From JBFGWM01 sp041588495 (lineage in GTDB: Bacteria; Pseudomonadota; Gammaproteobacteria; Pseudomonadales; JBFGWM01): a DNA stretch of 10,354 nucleotides. Positions 7,499 through 10,354 of this stretch are shown one piece after another. The position numbers were made by a program, and so were the translations under genes. The stretch covers positions 1 through 10,354 of the forward strand of contig JBFGWM010000089.1 in assembly GCA_041588495.1 (NCBI GenBank), read 5' to 3'. The notes beneath the pieces were generated by a model. That model ran no database searches, had not been told where the DNA came from, and worked only from the letters and a program-made list of their open reading frames with translations. Numbering within the stretch: the stretch's first letter is position 1; each line of letters begins with the position of its first letter.

Positions 7499-8322
7499 GC
7501 GCGCTGTGCGAGCAGGTTTCCCGCGGCGCGGGCGAAGTGTTCGGCGGCCTCATAGAGTCCCGGAAGCAGCAAGAGGACGCGGCCAAACTCGTGGCGCGCG
7601 CAAAGTTGGTCGAGTTCGCTGCAGGCCATGAGCAGGCGCGGGGCACCGGTATACCGGCACGCGCCGAGCAGGCTGTGCACCTGTCGCGCCACGCCCTCCG
7701 GGTCGGCCGCCGCGGCCGCGGCCTGGATCGCCTCGATGCCGGGCGGCAGGCATTCCAGCATCAGGTAAAGCAGTTCCTCCGCGACTTCGGCGCGGTCCCC
7801 CGCGAGTTTCACGCAGCGTCTCCAGTCGGCGTCCCGCATCGCCCCCGTTTCCTCGGAATCGCGCCCCGGGGTCGGGTCGGTGGTCGGGGGCCGGTTGCGC
7901 AAACAGGCTTCCAGGCGGCGCAGTGAAACCGGCTTCTCGATGCACGCATCCATCCCCGCGGCGCGGCAGCAGGCCGCGATACGGGCACTGCGCGCGGCGC
8001 TGATACCAAGAATGGGGGTGCCCGCGGCAAGGCATTCGCCACGGATGCGACGGGTGGCGGCGAGTCCGTCGAGCCCCGGCATCTGCAGGTCCATCAGGAT
8101 CCAGTCGAAGCGTCGGCCGCGCAGGACGCGCAGGGCCTCCTCTCCGGACGCCGCACAGGTGCTGTCCACACCGATCCGTTCCAGCAGGCCGCGCAACACG
8201 CTCCGGTTCACGGGATGATCATCGACGATCAGCGCGTGTCCCGCGAGGGCGCCGGTGGCGGATTGTTGCAGCGGGCGGCGGGCGGCGACGGGGTCACCTG
8301 CCGAAGATTTTGAGCGGGACAT
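7462..8322 (-). CDS. Receiver-HPt phosphorelay protein, BarA/GacS-like C-terminus without the kinase
   Basis: The 286-residue protein has two phosphorelay domains. A receiver at about 28-143 has the acidic pair Asp34-Asp35 (ALIVDDHPVNR), phospho-acceptor Asp78 (WILMDLQMPGLDG), Ser108 and Lys130 (IEKPVS). After a Pro/Thr-rich linker (about 145-163), a histidine phosphotransfer domain at about 170-265 carries the probable phospho-His216 in VHSLLGACRYTGAPRL. This motif resembles the HPt of the hybrid kinases BarA/GacS, and the gene occupies the barA/gacS place, divergent from cysM-rlmD. No sensor, HAMP, HisKA or HATPase part is present, and the 183 bp upstream cannot hold one. ATG 8322 is the only good start; no clear ribosome site. 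I infer that it relays phosphate from another kinase, perhaps to a GacA/UvrY regulator. A degenerate barA is the alternative, but the key residues are intact. Confidence 0.85.
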   Translation of the reverse strand: MSRSKSSAGDPVAARRPLQQSATGALAGHALIVDDHPVNRSVLRGLLERIGVDSTCAASGEEALRVLRGRRFDWILMDLQMPGLDGLAATRRIRGECLAAGTPILGISAARSARIAACCRAAGMDACIEKPVSLRRLEACLRNRPPTTDPTPGRDSEETGAMRDADWRRCVKLAGDRAEVAEELLYLMLECLPPGIEAIQAAAAAADPEGVARQVHSLLGACRYTGAPRLLMACSELDQLCARHEFGRVLLLLPGLYEAAEHFARAAGNLLAQRAQRLSRTTKAIA

Positions 8323-8353
8323 TCGGGCACAACCGGTCCGTGGTTTCGGGGAA

Positions 8354-8373
8354 CACTTTACATCCTGAAAGTG
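8354..8373. repeat. Inverted repeat in the leader of the receiver-HPt gene
   Basis: CACTTT (8354-8359) and AAAGTG (8368-8373) form a perfect 6-bp dyad around an 8-nt spacer. It lies about at or just downstream of the expected minus-strand transcription start, between the -10 box and the gene. It could be an operator or a leader hairpin; nothing in the sequence identifies a regulator. Confidence 0.3.
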
Positions 8374-8380
8374 CGCAGAA

Positions 8381-8410
8381 ATTGTACTATCGTGGACAGG
8401 CGCTGTTCAA
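8381..8410 (-). promoter_or_regulatory. Sigma70-type promoter of the receiver-HPt gene
   Basis: Read on the minus strand, TTGAAC (8410-8405) and TACAAT (8386-8381) are separated by 18 bp. The -10 matches consensus at 5 of 6 and the -35 at 4 of 6. Transcription would start near 8374, leaving a leader of about 50 nt before ATG 8322. It is the best promoter match I found in the window. Confidence 0.5.
8393..8409. repeat. Dyad overlapping the receiver-HPt promoter
   Basis: TGGACAG-GCG-CTGTTCA has 7-bp arms that pair at 6 of 7 positions around a 3-nt centre. It covers most of the -35 box and the spacer of the minus-strand promoter, a typical position for a repressor site. The ACAG/CTGT order is the reverse of a LexA box, so LexA is not suggested. 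Confidence 0.35.
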
Positions 8411-8433
8411 TTATCGGGCGGTCAGGCACGCGG

Positions 8434-8462
8434 TTCAGTTTTGTCCGGCGGGCCAGTATCAT
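8434..8462 (+). promoter_or_regulatory. Candidate cysM promoter
   Basis: TATCAT (8457-8462) is a 5-of-6 match to a -10 box. TTCAGT (8434-8439), 17 bp upstream, is a 3-of-6 match to a -35. The start would fall near 8469, about 37 nt before ATG 8506. A promoter is needed in this divergent region, but the -35 is weak. Confidence 0.35.
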
Positions 8463-8491
8463 GGCGATCCCCTGAACCCCTCCCTGGGGGC

Positions 8492-8496
8492 GAGGT
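8492..8496 (+). promoter_or_regulatory. Ribosome binding site of cysM
   Basis: GAGGT is 9 nt before ATG 8506 and supports that start. A small CCCC/GGGG stem (8477-8489) lies immediately upstream. Confidence 0.45.
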
Positions 8497-8505
8497 CCAT
8501 ACTGC

Positions 8506-9450
8506 ATGACTGCGCATTCAGATTCCGCGCCGCCACGGGCCGGCGACGGCCCCCGGATCGAATTTCCGACCATTGAGTCCTGTGTCGGGAACACGCCGCT
8601 CGTGCGCCTGCAGCGAATCCCTGGCTGCACCAGCAACACCATCCTCGCCAAGCTGGAGGGCAACAATCCCGCCGGTTCGGTGAAGGACCGGCCGGCGTTG
8701 TCGATGATCACCCGCGCCGAGGCCCGGGGCGACATCTCTCCCGGCGACACCCTGATCGAGGCCACCAGCGGCAACACCGGCATCGCCCTCGCCATGGCGG
8801 CGGCGATCAAGGGCTACCACCTGATCCTCATCATGCCGGAACACATGAGCGACGAGCGCCGTGCGGCCATGGCGGCCTATGGCGCGGAACTCGTTTCGGT
8901 GTCCCGGGAGGCGGGCATGGAGGGCGCCCGTGACCTCGCCGAGCGCATGCAGCGCGAGGGCCGCGGCAAGGTGCTGGACCAGTTCGGCAATCCCGACAAT
9001 CCGCAGGCCCACTTCGAGGGCACCGGCCCGGAATTGTGGGAACAGACCGCGGGCAGGATCACCCATTTCGTGAGTTCCATGGGCACCACCGGCACCATCA
9101 TGGGCGTTTCCCGCTTCCTCAAGTCGCGGAATCCCGATATCGAGATCATCGGCCTGCAGCCCACCGAGGGCTCCAGCATCCCGGGTATCCGGCGCTGGCC
9201 GCAGGAGTATCTCCCGAAAATCTATGAATCGGTACGCGTCGACCGGGTGCTCGATATCACCCAGCAGGAGTCGGAGCAGATGATGCGACGCCTGGCCCGC
9301 GAGGAGGGTATTTTCGCCGGGATCTCCTCGGGGGGCGCGGTTGCCGCGGCGCTCAAGATCTCCGCCGAGGTCGAGAACGCGGTGATCGTGGCGATCATCT
9401 GCGACCGCGGCGACCGCTACCTGTCCACCGGCCTGTTCAGCGCGCGCTGA
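8506..9450 (+). CDS. cysM: Cysteine synthase B (O-acetylserine sulfhydrylase)
   Basis: CysM is a PLP enzyme that makes cysteine from O-acetyl-L-serine and sulfide; the B isozyme can also use thiosulfate. The 314-residue protein has the PLP lysine at 60 in NNPAGSVKDRPA, the substrate loop TSGNTG (87-92), the phosphate-binding GTTGT (193-197) and a C-terminal GISSGGA block. The wording EGNNPAGSVKDRPA and FEGTGPELWEQT fits CysM better than CysK. The N-terminus carries about 17 extra residues (Ser/Pro/Gly-rich) before the conserved PTIESCVGNTPLVRLQ, compared with the usual CysM; the start at 8506 is supported by a GAGGT site and I see no better one. It is divergent from the receiver-HPt gene and 33 bp upstream of rlmD, an order also known beside gacS in Pseudomonas. 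Confidence 0.95.
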   Translation: MTAHSDSAPPRAGDGPRIEFPTIESCVGNTPLVRLQRIPGCTSNTILAKLEGNNPAGSVKDRPALSMITRAEARGDISPGDTLIEATSGNTGIALAMAAAIKGYHLILIMPEHMSDERRAAMAAYGAELVSVSREAGMEGARDLAERMQREGRGKVLDQFGNPDNPQAHFEGTGPELWEQTAGRITHFVSSMGTTGTIMGVSRFLKSRNPDIEIIGLQPTEGSSIPGIRRWPQEYLPKIYESVRVDRVLDITQQESEQMMRRLAREEGIFAGISSGGAVAAALKISAEVENAVIVAIICDRGDRYLSTGLFSAR

Positions 9451-9483
9451 ACCGCTCCTCACCTGCCCGTTATTCCGTCGAAC

Positions 9484-10354
9484 GTGTCCCGCCGTCGCCG
9501 TTTCAGTACCGAGCCCGTTGAACTGGAGATTGTCCGCCTGGCCGCCGACGGCCGCGGCATCGCGGGCGGGGAGGGTCGCCGGCAACTGGTGCACGGGGCC
9601 CTCGCGGGGGAGCGGGTCCGGGCGCGCATTCGTGGGCGTCGCAAGGGTGTCGATGAACTTGCCACGGAAGTGGTGCTGACCCCGGCCGGGCAACGGGTGA
9701 CCCCGTTCTGTCCACACTTCGACCGCTGCGGCGGCTGTTCGCTGCAGCACATGGATCCTGCGGCGCAGGTGCGTTTCAAGGAAGAGCGCCTGCGCCAGTT
9801 GTTCCGCGAAGAGGGCGGTGTGGAGCCGGAGGCGTGGTTGCCGCCCCTGACCGGTCCGCTGCAGGGCTATCGCCACAAGGCGCGCCTCGGCGTGCGTTAC
9901 GTTGAGGGTCGCGGCGGCGCCCTGGTCGGGTTCCGCGAGCGCGGCAGCAGCCGGGTCGCTGAACTGGAGTCCTGTGGCGTCCTGGATACCCGCGTCGGCG
10001 AGCGGATTACTGACCTGCGCGCGGTGATCAATGCCCTGGAGGCCCCGGCGCGGATACCGCAGATCGAGGTCGCTCTCGGTGACGACGCCGGGGCGTTGGT
10101 GATCCGCCATCTCGACCCGCTTTCCGAGGTCGACCGCGAACGCCTCACCAGGTTTGCCATGGACAGCGGCCTGCGGGTCTACCTGCAGCCGGGAGGCCCC
10201 GACAGCGTGGAACGCCTGTGGCCCTCCGGGGGGCCGGACGAACTGGTGTACGGGTTGCCGGAATTCGACCTGGAAATGGCGTTCCTGCCGATGGACTTCA
10301 CCCAGGTCAATCCGGCCCTGAACCGGGCCATGGTGCGTCTCGCCGTGGACCTGC
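9484..10354 (+). CDS. rlmD: 23S rRNA (uracil-1939-C5)-methyltransferase, 5' part
   Basis: RlmD (RumA) uses S-adenosylmethionine to make m5U1939 in 23S rRNA and carries a [4Fe-4S] cluster. The window holds 290 codons and the frame is still open at its end. An N-terminal TRAM domain (about 8-66, LAADGRGIA) is followed by the cluster cysteines Cys76, Cys82 and Cys85 in FCPHFDRCGGC and Cys164 in LESCGVL, with the same spacing as E. coli Cys81/87/90 and a similar distance to Cys162. The motif DFTQVN (271-276) marks the entry to the methyltransferase domain, whose SAM-binding and catalytic Cys parts lie beyond the window. The start is GTG 9484, giving the typical basic N-terminus (SRRRRFSTEP). No Shine-Dalgarno site is visible, so coupling to cysM 33 bp upstream is possible. 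Confidence 0.94.
   Translation, partial: MSRRRRFSTEPVELEIVRLAADGRGIAGGEGRRQLVHGALAGERVRARIRGRRKGVDELATEVVLTPAGQRVTPFCPHFDRCGGCSLQHMDPAAQVRFKEERLRQLFREEGGVEPEAWLPPLTGPLQGYRHKARLGVRYVEGRGGALVGFRERGSSRVAELESCGVLDTRVGERITDLRAVINALEAPARIPQIEVALGDDAGALVIRHLDPLSEVDRERLTRFAMDSGLRVYLQPGGPDSVERLWPSGGPDELVYGLPEFDLEMAFLPMDFTQVNPALNRAMVRLAVDL

Noticed and set aside
7537..7926. Plus-strand open frame downstream of acpS that might continue the operon
   Set aside because: It lies opposite the receiver-HPt gene, whose motifs are unmistakable; the plus-strand translation shows no motif.
7462..8322. Receiver-HPt gene as a decayed pseudogene
   Set aside because: The frame is intact over 286 codons, all phosphorelay residues are kept and a good promoter precedes it.
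8396..8406. ACAG-GCG-CTGT as a LexA (SOS) box
   Set aside because: LexA boxes read CTGT-N8-ACAG; here the half-sites are inverted and the spacing is 3 nt.
8518..10110. 530-residue open frame on the minus strand opposite cysM and rlmD
   Set aside because: It spans two clearly recognised genes, has no recognisable motif, and is His/Ala/Arg/Gly-rich as expected for an antisense frame in GC-rich coding DNA.

Overview
The window looks like a stretch of GC-rich gammaproteobacterial chromosome. The gene order mucD-lepA-lepB-DUF4845-rnc-era-recO-pdxJ-acpS, followed by a divergent barA/gacS-type position next to cysM-rlmD, is the arrangement I know from Pseudomonas and from Chromatiales/Ectothiorhodospiraceae-like bacteria. 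The organism is probably in or near those groups. This is inferred from synteny and protein motifs, not from a marker gene.

Layout: positions 1-792 hold the 3' part of a periplasmic MucD/DegP-type protease (catalytic serine motif plus two PDZ domains). A 113-bp gap then carries an imperfect tandem repeat. From 906 to 7498 runs one dense plus-strand gene train: lepA (translation GTPase), lepB (signal peptidase I), a small DUF4845 membrane protein, rnc (RNase III), era (30S assembly GTPase), recO (recombination mediator), pdxJ (vitamin B6 synthesis) and acpS (ACP activation). Gaps are small (6-61 bp), and rnc/era and pdxJ/acpS overlap by 4 nt, so translational coupling is likely. Many starts are not ATG (lepA, rnc, recO and rlmD GTG; era TTG).

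From 8322 down to 7462 on the minus strand lies a 286-residue receiver-HPt protein. Its HPt domain resembles the C-terminus of the BarA/GacS hybrid sensor kinase and it sits in the barA/gacS position, but the sensor, HAMP, HisKA and ATPase parts are absent. Its 3' end overlaps the 3' end of acpS by 37 bp. A 183-bp divergent control region with a good minus-strand sigma70-type promoter and two dyads separates it from cysM. cysM (O-acetylserine sulfhydrylase B) and rlmD (23S rRNA m5U1939 methyltransferase, cut by the window end) follow on the plus strand.

Most of the window is ordinary conserved housekeeping DNA. The points most worth a second look are the kinase-less BarA-like phosphorelay protein with its control region and 3' overlap, and the tandem repeat before lepA. 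I see no mobile element, CRISPR array, tRNA, rRNA or convincing intrinsic terminator.
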